A DNA stretch of 64,000 nucleotides from Mesorhizobium tianshanense (GTDB lineage Bacteria > Pseudomonadota > Alphaproteobacteria > Rhizobiales > Rhizobiaceae), in the NCBI RefSeq assembly GCF_007830515.1, contig NZ_VLKT01000029.1:36708-100707 (forward strand), in the 5' to 3' direction. The notes beneath the pieces were generated by a model. The model saw nothing but the letters and a program-made list of their open reading frames with translations. It did no database searches and was not told the DNA's origin. Shown piece by piece: positions 8,505 to 16,679 of this stretch. Position 1 is the first letter of the stretch; every line of letters begins with the position of its first letter. A program made the position numbers and the translations under genes.

Positions 8505-8927
8505 TCAGCCGACGATCTCGGTATCTGAGAACCAGTATTTGATTTCCTGCGCGGCCGTCTCCGGCGCATCGGAGCCGTGCACCGAATTCTCGCCGATCGA
8601 CAGCGCATGCACCTTGCGGATGGTGCCTTCGGCGGCATTGGCCGGGTTGGTGGCGCCCATCACGTCGCGGTTTTTGGCAATGGCGTTCTCGCCTTCCAGC
8701 ACCTGCACGACGGTCGGGCCCGACGACATGGACTCGACCAACTCGCCGAAGAACGGACGTTCCTTGTGCACGGCATAGAAGCCTTCGGCCTCGCGGCGGC
8801 TCATCCACACCCGGCGCGAGGCGATGACGCGCAGGCCGGCCTCTTCAAGCATCTGGGTGATGGCGCCGGTGAGATTGCGCCGTGTCGCGTCCGGCTTGAT
8901 CATGGAAAAGGTGCGTTCGAGCGCCAT
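8505..8927 (-). CDS. ndk: Nucleoside diphosphate kinase
   Basis: A 140-aa enzyme that transfers gamma-phosphate between nucleoside tri- and diphosphates through a phospho-histidine. The protein has the standard ERTFSMIKPDATRR start, the Arg-rich nucleotide site, and the active-site signature NSVHGSDAPETA with the catalytic His. Length is normal for the bacterial tetrameric or hexameric enzyme. It is a stand-alone gene on minus; the bidirectional hairpin at 8446 lies just downstream. Confidence 0.97.
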   Translation of the reverse strand: MALERTFSMIKPDATRRNLTGAITQMLEEAGLRVIASRRVWMSRREAEGFYAVHKERPFFGELVESMSSGPTVVQVLEGENAIAKNRDVMGATNPANAAEGTIRKVHALSIGENSVHGSDAPETAAQEIKYWFSDTEIVG

Positions 8928-9016
8928 GGGGTCGTCCTTGTGATGAAAGTGGAATTGAAGGTGGCGGGCTCTATACAAGCCGCATGGCTCATTGCCAAGG
9001 GGAGGCTGTGACCCGG

Positions 9017-9652
9017 TCAGCGCGTAATCACAGTCGACGGGCGCCGAAACTCCCAACCCTCCCGTTCCAGTTCCGGCACGCTGTGGTCCTCGCTCGGGTA
9101 GCCGACGCAGAAATAGCCGACCAGCGTCCACTCGGGCGGCGCTTCCAGGATCGTCGCCATCTCGACCGGATCCAGGATCGAGACCCAGCCCACGCCTATT
9201 CCTTCGGCGCGTGCCGCCAGCCAAAAGGTGTGGATCGCCATCACCGCTGAATATTCGATGGTCGCGGGCATCGTCAGGCGGCCGAGCCCGTGCCCCTGTT
9301 CTGTCGCGCGGTCGGCGAAAACCGCGAATTGACAAGGCGCTTCGTTCAGGCCGGCGAGCTTCAGGCGCGCATAGAGCGCGGCGCGTTCGCCGCCGAACGA
9401 TGCGAGCGCTTCCGCATTGCAGCGCTCGAAGCAGGCCCTGATAGCGGCGCGGCACTGCGCACTCTCGACCATGACAAAACGCCAAGGCTGGCTGAGGCCG
9501 ACCGAGGGTGCAATGCTGGCGAGGTTTATGAACCGCTCCAGCGCGCCTTCCGGAAGTGGTGTCGGCTTGAACCGCCTGACGTCCCGGCGCCACCGGAAGA
9601 GGTTGACCAACTCGGCGCGAAAATCGTCCGGGAATTCCGGGCCTGACGTCAT
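9017..9652 (-). CDS. bluB: 5,6-dimethylbenzimidazole synthase
   Basis: A 211-aa flavin-destructase of the nitroreductase fold. BluB breaks down reduced FMN with oxygen to make 5,6-dimethylbenzimidazole, the lower ligand of cobalamin. The sequence shows FRWRRDVRRF near residue 20, the flavin-binding APSVGLSQPWRFV region, and GVGWVSILDP, which separate BluB from general nitroreductases. No other cobalamin gene is in the window, and I saw no cobalamin riboswitch upstream. A short repetitive stretch lies upstream between it and the GST gene. Confidence 0.88.
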   Translation of the reverse strand: MTSGPEFPDDFRAELVNLFRWRRDVRRFKPTPLPEGALERFINLASIAPSVGLSQPWRFVMVESAQCRAAIRACFERCNAEALASFGGERAALYARLKLAGLNEAPCQFAVFADRATEQGHGLGRLTMPATIEYSAVMAIHTFWLAARAEGIGVGWVSILDPVEMATILEAPPEWTLVGYFCVGYPSEDHSVPELEREGWEFRRPSTVITR

Positions 9653-9672
9653 GGTGTCGTGCTGCCTTTGCT

Positions 9673-9745
9673 AGGGGAGTAGGGGAGTACGGCAGTAAGG
9701 CAGTAAGGCAGTAGGGAAGGCGCGCATACCTACTGCCTTACTGCC
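9673..9745. repeat. Tandem GGCAGTAA repeats with a 15-bp perfect inverted repeat
   Basis: Copies of GGGGAGTA and GGCAGTAA are arrayed in tandem between 9673 and 9715. The arm GGCAGTAAGGCAGTA (9699-9713) is exactly complementary to TACTGCCTTACTGCC (9731-9745) across a 17-base loop. The stem ends directly at the stop codon of the GST gene, so it can act as a transcript end. It is not CRISPR-like: the units are 8 bases with no spacers. Confidence 0.75.
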
Positions 9746-10438
9746 CTATGCTGCCGCTGCCACCTTGCGGCCGAGGCCGTCATGCAGGTCAAGACAGCGC
9801 TCGAACCATTGCGCCACCAGATCGCTGTCGTCGAGCAACCGGTAGGGCGAGGCGATCCGCGCCCATTGCAGCGCTCCGAAGACGATGTAGTCGGCAAATA
9901 GCGGTGATTGGCCGCCGATGAACGGCTGATAGGTGAGCATCGAGCGCAACGGTTCCAGCGAGGCGCGGAAGGCGTCAAGGCCGGCGTCGCGTGCCGCCAC
10001 CACCTCTTCAAGTTTCTTGCCGAAACGCTGCTCGCGGTTCTGGCGGAAATAGGCGGCGTTCGCTTCGTCCTGCATGGCATGGAGGTCCATGATTGCCGCG
10101 GTGGTGACATAGGGATGGATGGTCAGTTGCGACCAACGTTCGATGAAGCGCGCCATCGCCTTGCCGCCGTCGCCGGAAAACAATGTCGGCCGCTCGGGAT
10201 AGGCTTCGTCGAGATAGAGCGCGATGGCGAAGGAATCGGCGACCACCTTCTCGCCGTCGCGGATCACCGGAACGAGTTTCGAAACGCCGCCTTCAACAGT
10301 GGGCACTTCGAGAAAACGCGTCGGCACGGTCGAGATGTCGAGCCCCTTGTGGGCGAGCGCCATCGCCGCCTTCCAGCAATGCGGGCTGAACGGGCGGGCG
10401 GCATCGCGTCCGACGAGGTCATAGAGCAGAATGGTCAT
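9746..10438 (-). CDS. Glutathione S-transferase family protein
   Basis: A 230-aa GST. The N-terminal thioredoxin-like domain has FSPHCWKAAMALAHKG and the glutathione-binding stretch SKLVPVIRDGEKVVADSFAIALYLDEAYP (Val-Pro plus Asp-Ser). The C-terminal domain is all-helical from about residue 95. The closest match I recognise is the beta-etherase (LigE)-like group, judged from the N-terminal spacing, but the substrate cannot be told. It is a single gene on minus with a palindromic repeat upstream and a long hairpin directly at its stop. Confidence 0.85.
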   Translation of the reverse strand: MTILLYDLVGRDAARPFSPHCWKAAMALAHKGLDISTVPTRFLEVPTVEGGVSKLVPVIRDGEKVVADSFAIALYLDEAYPERPTLFSGDGGKAMARFIERWSQLTIHPYVTTAAIMDLHAMQDEANAAYFRQNREQRFGKKLEEVVAARDAGLDAFRASLEPLRSMLTYQPFIGGQSPLFADYIVFGALQWARIASPYRLLDDSDLVAQWFERCLDLHDGLGRKVAAAA

Positions 10439-10463
10439 TGGCGGCGGCGTCCTTGCGGTCTAC

Positions 10464-10586
10464 TAGAGCGACGTGCATCCGCTTGGACGCACAAAATACG
10501 CTCTAGCACTTTTGAAACTTCGCATCGTGTTTTTCCGAACCGAAGGTCAGTGTAGCAAAAATCGGTACCGATTTTCGGGCCGATGC
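10464..10586. repeat. Composite palindromic repeats
   Basis: TAGAGCG (10464) pairs with CGCTCTA (ends 10505). Next come GCATCG/CGATGC arms enclosing an 18-bp perfect palindrome, AAAATCGGTACCGATTTT, at 10558-10575. The segment CCGAACCGAAGGTCAG (10535-10550) recurs exactly at 39367-39382. The element lies between the divergent GST and DinB genes. Confidence 0.65.
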
Positions 10587-10627
10587 GGTAGGCACCCGAA
10601 ACGGGTTTCGCGGGCCGGGAGAAGAAG

Positions 10628-11140
10628 ATGAAACAGCACTTCATGATGTTTGCGGGCTACAATCAATGGGCCAATAGCCGCATTTACGATGCCGCCGCCG
10701 ATCTCGGCGAGGACGAGTTCGGCCGCAATGTCGGCGCTTTCTTCGGTTCGATGATGGGCACGCTCAACCATATCTTGACCGCCGATCGCATCTGGATGAG
10801 GCGCTTTACCGGCGAGGGCGATGCACCGGCGAGGCTCGACATGATCCTGCACAGCGCCTTGCCGGGCTTGCGACTGGCACGCGAGGCCGAAGACAAAAGG
10901 ATCATCGACTGGATCGGGAGCTTGAGCGAGAAGGCCTTGTCCGGCCGCTTCTCCTACATGACCGTTTCCGACATGCGCACCGTCTCGCAGCGGCTGGCGC
11001 CGGCGCTCGATCATTTCTTCAACCACCAGACCCATCACCGCGGCCAGGCGCACGCGATCCTGACCATTCTTGGCCGGCCTTCGGTGCCGCTCGACCTGAC
11101 GCAGTTCCAGCGCAGCGAAGAGGGGCGCCCCTTCGCCTGA
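10628..11140 (+). CDS. DinB family four-helix metalloprotein
   Basis: A 170-aa protein of the DinB/YfiT-like family. The three expected metal-ligand histidines are visible: LNHILTADRIWMRRF near residue 47, and the C-terminal FNHQTHHRGQAHAIL with two more. Members bind Zn or Ni, and several act as thiol-dependent transferases; the name does not mean a role in DNA damage. The specific substrate is unknown. ATG 10628 has GGGAGAAG just upstream, and the start lies next to the composite palindromic repeat. Confidence 0.88.
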   Translation: MKQHFMMFAGYNQWANSRIYDAAADLGEDEFGRNVGAFFGSMMGTLNHILTADRIWMRRFTGEGDAPARLDMILHSALPGLRLAREAEDKRIIDWIGSLSEKALSGRFSYMTVSDMRTVSQRLAPALDHFFNHQTHHRGQAHAILTILGRPSVPLDLTQFQRSEEGRPFA

Positions 11141-11244
11141 TTTATCCGCGTCTATCGTGATCGAATTGAAAGCAGGTTCGGAAAACCCGCCGAAGATGAA
11201 CCGCATCTTTGACGGTCATGGGCGCAAAGGGGCCTGGTCAGGCC

Positions 11245-11547
11245 TCAGGCGGCGTATCCGCCACGGCCCCGGGCGACAGGCTTGACCGATACCGCCGGCT
11301 GGGCCGAAGGCCAGAGAATGCCTGCCGTCATCGCGAAAGTGATCAAGGCATCGCGCGCCGCTTCGGGCGAGATCTCGCCGGCACGTGCCGCCTCGCAGGC
11401 CTTCACGGCCGCGCCATAGCTCAGGCGACGCCGCGATGGCGGGAACTCGGTCAGGAACTCATGCATGTCGAAGAGCGAAGCGATCATGCGCTTATGGCCG
11501 GCGCCGACGGTTACGGCGACTGGGGTGAAGAACGTCGTGTCGTGCAT
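11245..11547 (-). CDS. DUF982 domain protein
   Basis: A 100-aa protein of DUF982, a small family expanded in rhizobia, often in several copies per genome. The pattern is visible: FFTPVAVTVGAGHKRMIAS, then FLTEFPPSRRRLSYGAAVKAC, then GEISPEAARDALITFAMTAGI. Function is unknown. No signal peptide or membrane segment is seen. ATG 11547 has GAGAGG upstream; the frame stays open further upstream but without a better start. It stands alone downstream of the helicase on the same strand with a 156-base gap. Confidence 0.8.
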   Translation of the reverse strand: MHDTTFFTPVAVTVGAGHKRMIASLFDMHEFLTEFPPSRRRLSYGAAVKACEAARAGEISPEAARDALITFAMTAGILWPSAQPAVSVKPVARGRGGYAA

Positions 11548-11703
11548 TCTGGCCTCTCGAATTGGGCGGAGATGACGGCGGACGCCGCTCTCCGATCTGA
11601 ATCGGACGCCCAGAAACGCGGATTGCGGCATCAGGTTCCATGGCGCCGGGATTTGATTGTCGCCACCAAGTTCCATGGCATGAGCGCCGTGCCGAAAAGG
11701 CGG

Positions 11704-13785
11704 CTATTTCCACATGTCGCGCATGCGGGCGCCGAGGTCGACGCGCACCTGCGGCTGGCGGCGCGGATCGTCCTTGGCCTGGACACTGGCCCACGCGGTT
11801 TGCTCGAAGGCGCCGAGGATCGAAGCCGGGATGAAGCGGCTGCGCGAGGCATAGACATGGCGGTCGCCGCGTGCCGCCTGGCCGTGGACGAAAAAGCGCT
11901 GCGGCATGACCAGGTGCAGGCCGTCCTTGGCCCGCGTCATCGCCACGTAGAGCAGGCGGCGCTCTTCGTCGATATCCTCTTTCGAGCCGACGCCGAGGTC
12001 GATCGGGATGCAGCCGTCGACGGTGTTGAGCACGAAGACGTTCTTCCATTCCTGGCCCTTGGCCGAATGGATGGTCGACAGGATCAGATAGTCCTCGTCG
12101 CGATGCGGCGGCCCGGCCTCGTCGCTGGTCGCATCCGGCGGATCGAGCGTCAGCTCGGTGAGGAAACGCTCGCGCGAGGCATAGCCCGAGGCGATCTGTT
12201 CGAGTTGCAGAATATCGGCCCGGCGCGTCGTCGCGTCCTCATGAATGCGCTCGAGATGCGGCTCGTACCACAGCCTGACCTGTTCGAGATCAACAGGCCA
12301 TTTTCCCGATCCGGCGCGAAGCTGCGAGAACAGCGCGACAAAATCCGGCCAGTCGTCGGCGGCGCGTTGCGGCGGCCGGTAGCGCACCAGTCCCATCGTT
12401 TCGTCGAGCGACGTCGACATGGTGTCGACGATCTGCGCAGCCGCCGAGGGGCCGATGCCGGGCAAAAGCTGCAGCACGCGAAAACCGGAGACGCGGTCGC
12501 GCGGGTTTTCGGCGAAACGCAGCACCGCCAGCACATCCTTGATATGGGTGGCGTCGAGGAACTTAAGCCCGCCGAACTTGACGAACGGGATGTTGCGGCG
12601 CGTCAGCTCGATCTCCAGCGGCCCGCTGTGATGCGAGGCGCGGAATAGCACGGCCTGCGCCTTCAGCGCCGTGCCGGCCTCGCGCTCGGTCAGGATCGCC
12701 TGGCAGACATAGTTCGCCTGCTCGGCCTCGTCGCGGACGCTGACCAGCTTCGGCCTTTCGGCCGATTTGCGCTCCGACCAGAGGTTCTTGGTAAAGCGCT
12801 CGGAGGCCTCGCCGATCACCGCATTGGCGGCGGCCAGGATGGTCTCGGTCGAGCGATAGTTCCGCTCCAGCATGACGATCTCGGCCGGCCGCGCGAACTG
12901 TTTGGGGAAGTCGAGGATGTTGCGCACTTCCGCCGCGCGAAACGAATAGATCGACTGCGCATCGTCGCCAACCACCGTCAGCCCGGATCCGTCCGGCTTG
13001 AGTGCCGTGAGGATCGAGGCCTGCAGCCGGTTGGTGTCCTGGTATTCGTCGACCAGCACATGGTCGAATCGCCCACCCAGATGCGCTGATATCTCAGGCT
13101 CGCCGGCCATCTGCGCCCAGTAAAGCAGCAGATCGTCGTAATCGAGCACGTTCTGCGCCTGCTTGGCCTCGACATATCGGGCGAACAGCGCCTTGAGCTG
13201 TTCTGCCCACCCCGCGCACCAGGGAAACACCGAACCCAGAACCTCGCCGAGAGGCGCCTGCGCGTTGACGGCACGCGAATAGATCGCCAGGCAAGTGCCC
13301 TTGGTCGGAAAACGGCCTTCGGTTTTCGAGAAGCCGAGTTCGTGCCTGATAAGGTTCATCAGATCGGCCGAATCCTCGCGGTCATGGATGGTAAAGGCCG
13401 GATCGAGGCCGATCTCCAAAGCGTAGTCGCGCAGCAGCCTGGCGCCGATGCCGTGGAACGTGCCGGCCCAGCTCAACGCGTCGGTGATGACGGAAGCGTC
13501 GCGCCCCAGCACCTCACCGGCGATGCGCTCGACCCGCTTGGCCATTTCCGATGCGGCGCGCCGCGAAAACGTCATCAAAAGGATGCGCCTGGGATCAGCG
13601 CCCCTGACGATCAGATGCGCGACGCGATGCGCCAGCGTGCTGGTCTTGCCGGAGCCGGCGCCGGCGATCACCAGCAGCGGTCCGGCGACCTTGCCGTCGC
13701 CATGCTCGACGGCAACGCGCTGCTCGGCGTTCAGCTTCGCGAGATAGGCAGGCCGGAAGGTCGAATCAAGGGCAGCAAGGTTCAT
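11704..13785 (-). CDS. UvrD/PcrA-like superfamily 1A DNA helicase
   Basis: A 693-aa ATP-dependent 3'-5' helicase. The N-terminus holds LNAEQRVAVEHGDGK (Q motif) and Walker A GAGSGKTSTLAHR near residue 45. Motif Ia is LLMTFSRRAASEM, motif II is VLVDEYQDTN, motif III is VVGDDAQSIYSFR, and motif IV is LERNYRSTETIL. The C-terminal motifs V and VI are STIHSAKGQEWKNVFV and EERRLLYVAMTRAKDGLHL. It is shorter than UvrD and lacks a nuclease domain. It stands alone on minus, so whether it is a repair or replication-accessory helicase is open. A long plus-strand antisense frame over it is a shadow. Confidence 0.93.
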   Translation of the reverse strand: MNLAALDSTFRPAYLAKLNAEQRVAVEHGDGKVAGPLLVIAGAGSGKTSTLAHRVAHLIVRGADPRRILLMTFSRRAASEMAKRVERIAGEVLGRDASVITDALSWAGTFHGIGARLLRDYALEIGLDPAFTIHDREDSADLMNLIRHELGFSKTEGRFPTKGTCLAIYSRAVNAQAPLGEVLGSVFPWCAGWAEQLKALFARYVEAKQAQNVLDYDDLLLYWAQMAGEPEISAHLGGRFDHVLVDEYQDTNRLQASILTALKPDGSGLTVVGDDAQSIYSFRAAEVRNILDFPKQFARPAEIVMLERNYRSTETILAAANAVIGEASERFTKNLWSERKSAERPKLVSVRDEAEQANYVCQAILTEREAGTALKAQAVLFRASHHSGPLEIELTRRNIPFVKFGGLKFLDATHIKDVLAVLRFAENPRDRVSGFRVLQLLPGIGPSAAAQIVDTMSTSLDETMGLVRYRPPQRAADDWPDFVALFSQLRAGSGKWPVDLEQVRLWYEPHLERIHEDATTRRADILQLEQIASGYASRERFLTELTLDPPDATSDEAGPPHRDEDYLILSTIHSAKGQEWKNVFVLNTVDGCIPIDLGVGSKEDIDEERRLLYVAMTRAKDGLHLVMPQRFFVHGQAARGDRHVYASRSRFIPASILGAFEQTAWASVQAKDDPRRQPQVRVDLGARMRDMWK

Positions 13786-13886
13786 TGCCCATCAAGCATC
13801 GTTTCTGCTTTGTTCGCAACGGTTTCGGCGGGAGAGGGCGATTGATATATCCAACCTGTTAGCGCGCACCAGCCGATGAACTCGAC

Positions 13887-14057
13887 CTAGCGCTGCGGCT
13901 CTGCGCCCATCGCCGCCGACTGCCGCCGCAGCGACTTACGATCGTCGGGTGGCGGCAACGGCACTGGATCGAAGTCATCGGGTACCTCGTCGATGATTTC
14001 CCTGGTTATGCGGTAGGCCACGTAGACGGCGGCCCCGGCTATGAGCAGACGGATCAT
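13887..14057 (-). CDS. Small single-pass membrane protein
   Basis: A 56-aa protein. It has one N-terminal hydrophobic segment (MIRLLIAGAAVYVAYRI), then an acidic, Pro-rich stretch (IIDEVPDDFDPVPLPPPDD) and a basic tail. ATG 14057 has GGAGAA seven bases upstream. I do not recognise a family; similar short proteins are common in rhizobia. It may be inner-membrane anchored with a cytoplasmic tail. Confidence 0.6.
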   Translation of the reverse strand: MIRLLIAGAAVYVAYRITREIIDEVPDDFDPVPLPPPDDRKSLRRQSAAMGAEPQR

Positions 14058-14189
14058 GATTTTCTCCAATTGGTATGGAGGAACCGGAGAGGCAGCGTTT
14101 TGTTCCCCCGCTCCCCAAAGGCCCCGAGCGAGGCCTGAGCGTGCAACCAAATCGGCACCGCCTCGTTTGCCCGATGACAGGAGGTTGCG

Positions 14190-14363
14190 ATGAACAAGCT
14201 CTCAATCTTGCTGGCTTTAGCCGCAGCCTTGGCTGTGGCGGCTTGTGACAACAATATCCCGCCGACGAAGGCCCCTGGCACGGCCGATCAATACCCGCAG
14301 GTCGACCCTGCGCCGAACTTGACGTCAGGCGGTGATCAATCCGGCACGCCGCCGGCACAGTAA
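14190..14363 (+). CDS. Small lipoprotein
   Basis: A 57-aa protein with a classical lipoprotein signal: MNKLSILLALAAALAVAAC, with the lipobox Cys at 19. The mature part is a short Pro/Asp/Gly-rich peptide ending PPAQ. A strong GGAGG site lies seven bases before ATG 14190. No family is recognised. It is divergent from the small membrane protein gene at 13887. Confidence 0.65.
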   Translation: MNKLSILLALAAALAVAACDNNIPPTKAPGTADQYPQVDPAPNLTSGGDQSGTPPAQ

Positions 14364-14704
14364 AGGAAAATGGCCGGCGCCGCTTGGGAGGAGAGCGATG
14401 ACGCCGGCCAGGCGGGTATCAGGTCCGCCGCACACCTAGACATAGCTGAGTCTTCCCCCTGCGTCATGGTGCGATCGCGGAAGACAACCGACCTGCACGA
14501 GCAATCAACTGACAAATGCGCAGTTTTCGCATGCGGGAAGTCGATGCTCGCCAGTCGCCGTCGCAGCAGGTTCCGGCCCATCCCGTAGTTGGTCCTCTGA
14601 TCCGGCGAGGCCGGCGATCCGCCGCCGGCTATTTTCATGCCTTATCAGGCCAACCGGCGCTCAAGGTCTTGCGAAGCGCTGATGTCCCGTGCAAAAGCGC
14701 GACC
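14364..14704. other. Intergenic stretch before the ABC-F gene
   Basis: I find no supported gene here. The plus-strand frame of the ABC-F gene is open back to 14516, but that peptide is Arg-rich and precedes the normal family start. A minus-strand frame over 14336-14638 shows no recognisable domain. The stretch probably contains the ABC-F promoter; I see no clear hairpin or operator. Confidence 0.4.
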
Positions 14705-16582
14705 ATGCTGATCATCAACGACCTTTCGCTCCGCATGGCCGGACGCCTGCTTCTCGACCATGCCTCGCTGACCTTGCCGGCCGGCAGCAAGGCCGGGCTT
14801 GTCGGCCGCAACGGCACCGGCAAGACCACCTTGTTCAAGGCGATCACCGGCGATCTCGCCTCAGAGACTGGCTCGATCAGCCTGCCGAAGAACACGCGCA
14901 TCGGCCAGGTGGCGCAGGAAGCGCCCGGCACCGAGGAGCCGCTGATCGAGATCGTGCTCAAGGCCGACGTTGAGAGGAGTGCACTGCTCGAAGAGGAAAA
15001 GACCGCGACCGATCCGCACCGCATAGCCGACATCCACATGCGGCTGGCCGACATCGACGCCCATTCGGCGGAATCGCGAGCCGCCACCATTCTTGCCGGC
15101 CTCGGCTTCGACGATGAGGCGCAGCGGCGGCCGGCCTCGTCCTTCTCCGGCGGCTGGCGCATGCGGGTGGCGCTGGCGGCAGTCCTGTTTGCCGAGCCCG
15201 ATCTTCTGCTGCTCGACGAGCCGACCAACTATCTCGACCTCGAAGGCACGCTGTGGCTGGAAAACTACGTGTCGAAATATCCGCACACGGTGCTTCTGAT
15301 CTCGCACGATCGCGACCTGCTCAACCGCGCCGTCAACTCGATCGTCCATCTCGACCAGAAGAAGCTGACCTTCTGGCGCGGCGGCTACGACCAGTTCGAG
15401 CGGCAATACACCGAGCAGCGCGAACTGCAGGAGAAGGGCCGCGTCAAGCAGGAAGCCGCTCGCAAGCACATGGAATCCTTCGTCGAGCGCTTCCGCGCCA
15501 AAGCTTCCAAGGCGAGGCAGGCGCAGTCGCGCATCAAGGCGCTGGAGAAGATGAAGCCGATCGCCGCTATCGTGAATGACACGGTGCGGCCGTTCTCCTT
15601 TCCCGAGCCGGTGAAGACCGTGGCCTCGCCGATCATTGCGCTCAACAACGTCAATGTCGGCTATACCGAGGGCGAGCCGATCCTGAAGAAGATGACGCTG
15701 CGCATCGATGCCGACGACCGCATCGCGTTGCTCGGCGCCAACGGCAACGGCAAGTCGACCTTCGCCAAATTGCTGTCCGGCCGGCTGAAGCAGGAAACCG
15801 GCACCATGACGGTGGCGCCCGGCCTGAAAGTGGCGATCTTTGCCCAGCATCAGCTCGACGATCTCAGGCCGAACGAAAACGCCTATGAGCATGTCCGCCG
15901 GCTGATGCCGGAGGCGCCGGAATCGAAGGTGCGCGGCCGCGTCGCCCAGTTCGGTCTCACCACCGAAAAGATGAACACCGCCGCCAAGGACCTATCGGGC
16001 GGCGAGAAGGCGCGCCTTCTGATGGGCCTGTCGGCGTTCGAGGGGCCGAACCTGTTCATCCTCGACGAGCCGACCAACCATCTCGATATCGACAGCCGTG
16101 AATCGCTGATCCATGCGCTGAATGAGTTTCCCGGCGCGGTCATCCTGATCTCGCACGACCGCCATCTGCTCGAAGCGACGGCCGACCGGCTGTGGCTGGT
16201 CAAGGACGGCGCGGTCAACCCGTATGACGGCGACCTCGAGGACTACAAGACGCTGGTCACCGGCGTGTCCGGCGACCGCCGCGGCAAGCGCGAGGCGGAG
16301 AAGGCTTCGAAGGCCGACCGCCGCCGCGATGCGGCAGCGCGCCGCGCCGCCTTGGAGCCGCTGGCCAAGGAAATCCGCGCCACCGAAGCGCTGATGGACC
16401 GCATCCGCAAGCGCATCGATGGCATCGAGGACGAACTCGCCAATCCGGCGGTCTATGAAAAGGACCCGTCCACGGCGACACGGCTGGCCAAGGAGCGCTC
16501 GCAGCTTGCCCAGACTTTGGCCGCCCATGAGGAAAAATGGCTGTCAATGTCGGCGGAATACGAGGAAGGCACGGCGGAGTAG
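14705..16582 (+). CDS. ABC-F family ATPase (Uup/EttA-like)
   Basis: A 625-aa protein with two ATP-binding cassettes and no membrane domain, so it belongs to the ribosome-associated ABC-F group. Cassette 1 has Walker A GRNGTGKTT near residue 38, signature FSGGWRMRVAL and LLLLDEPTNYLD. Cassette 2 has GANGNGKST, LSGGEKARLL and LFILDEPTNHLD. The linker between them (QARKHMESFVERFRAKASKARQAQ-like region) and a charged C-terminal coiled coil from about 520 resemble Uup or YheS rather than EttA. ATG 14705 starts directly at the first beta strand. A TTCTCCC/GGGAGAA hairpin at 16599-16625 follows the gene. Confidence 0.9.
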   Translation: MLIINDLSLRMAGRLLLDHASLTLPAGSKAGLVGRNGTGKTTLFKAITGDLASETGSISLPKNTRIGQVAQEAPGTEEPLIEIVLKADVERSALLEEEKTATDPHRIADIHMRLADIDAHSAESRAATILAGLGFDDEAQRRPASSFSGGWRMRVALAAVLFAEPDLLLLDEPTNYLDLEGTLWLENYVSKYPHTVLLISHDRDLLNRAVNSIVHLDQKKLTFWRGGYDQFERQYTEQRELQEKGRVKQEAARKHMESFVERFRAKASKARQAQSRIKALEKMKPIAAIVNDTVRPFSFPEPVKTVASPIIALNNVNVGYTEGEPILKKMTLRIDADDRIALLGANGNGKSTFAKLLSGRLKQETGTMTVAPGLKVAIFAQHQLDDLRPNENAYEHVRRLMPEAPESKVRGRVAQFGLTTEKMNTAAKDLSGGEKARLLMGLSAFEGPNLFILDEPTNHLDIDSRESLIHALNEFPGAVILISHDRHLLEATADRLWLVKDGAVNPYDGDLEDYKTLVTGVSGDRRGKREAEKASKADRRRDAAARRAALEPLAKEIRATEALMDRIRKRIDGIEDELANPAVYEKDPSTATRLAKERSQLAQTLAAHEEKWLSMSAEYEEGTAE

Positions 16583-16598
16583 TGGCGGCGCCCTCTGT

Positions 16599-16625
16599 CT
16601 TCTCCCACAACAACAAAGGGAGAAG
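16599..16625 (+). terminator. Possible terminator hairpin after the ABC-F gene
   Basis: CTTCTCCC (16599-16606) pairs with GGGAGAAG (16618-16625) across an ACAACAACAAA loop, just after the ABC-F stop. There is no T-run, so termination is uncertain. Confidence 0.35.
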
Positions 16626-16679
16626 GGAGAGCGCCATCTGGCCCTACACGACGCCGCCATAAGCGGCTAGTTTACCCTC

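Noticed and set aside
8928..9016. Possible cobalamin riboswitch near bluB
   Set aside because: I looked for the conserved B12 box on both sides of bluB and did not find it.
9673..9745. CRISPR-like array
   Set aside because: Units are 8 bases with no unique spacers, and no cas genes are present.
11209..12648. Plus-strand frame of 479 codons over the helicase and DUF982 genes
   Set aside because: It runs antisense to the recognised helicase motifs, with no family similarity of its own.
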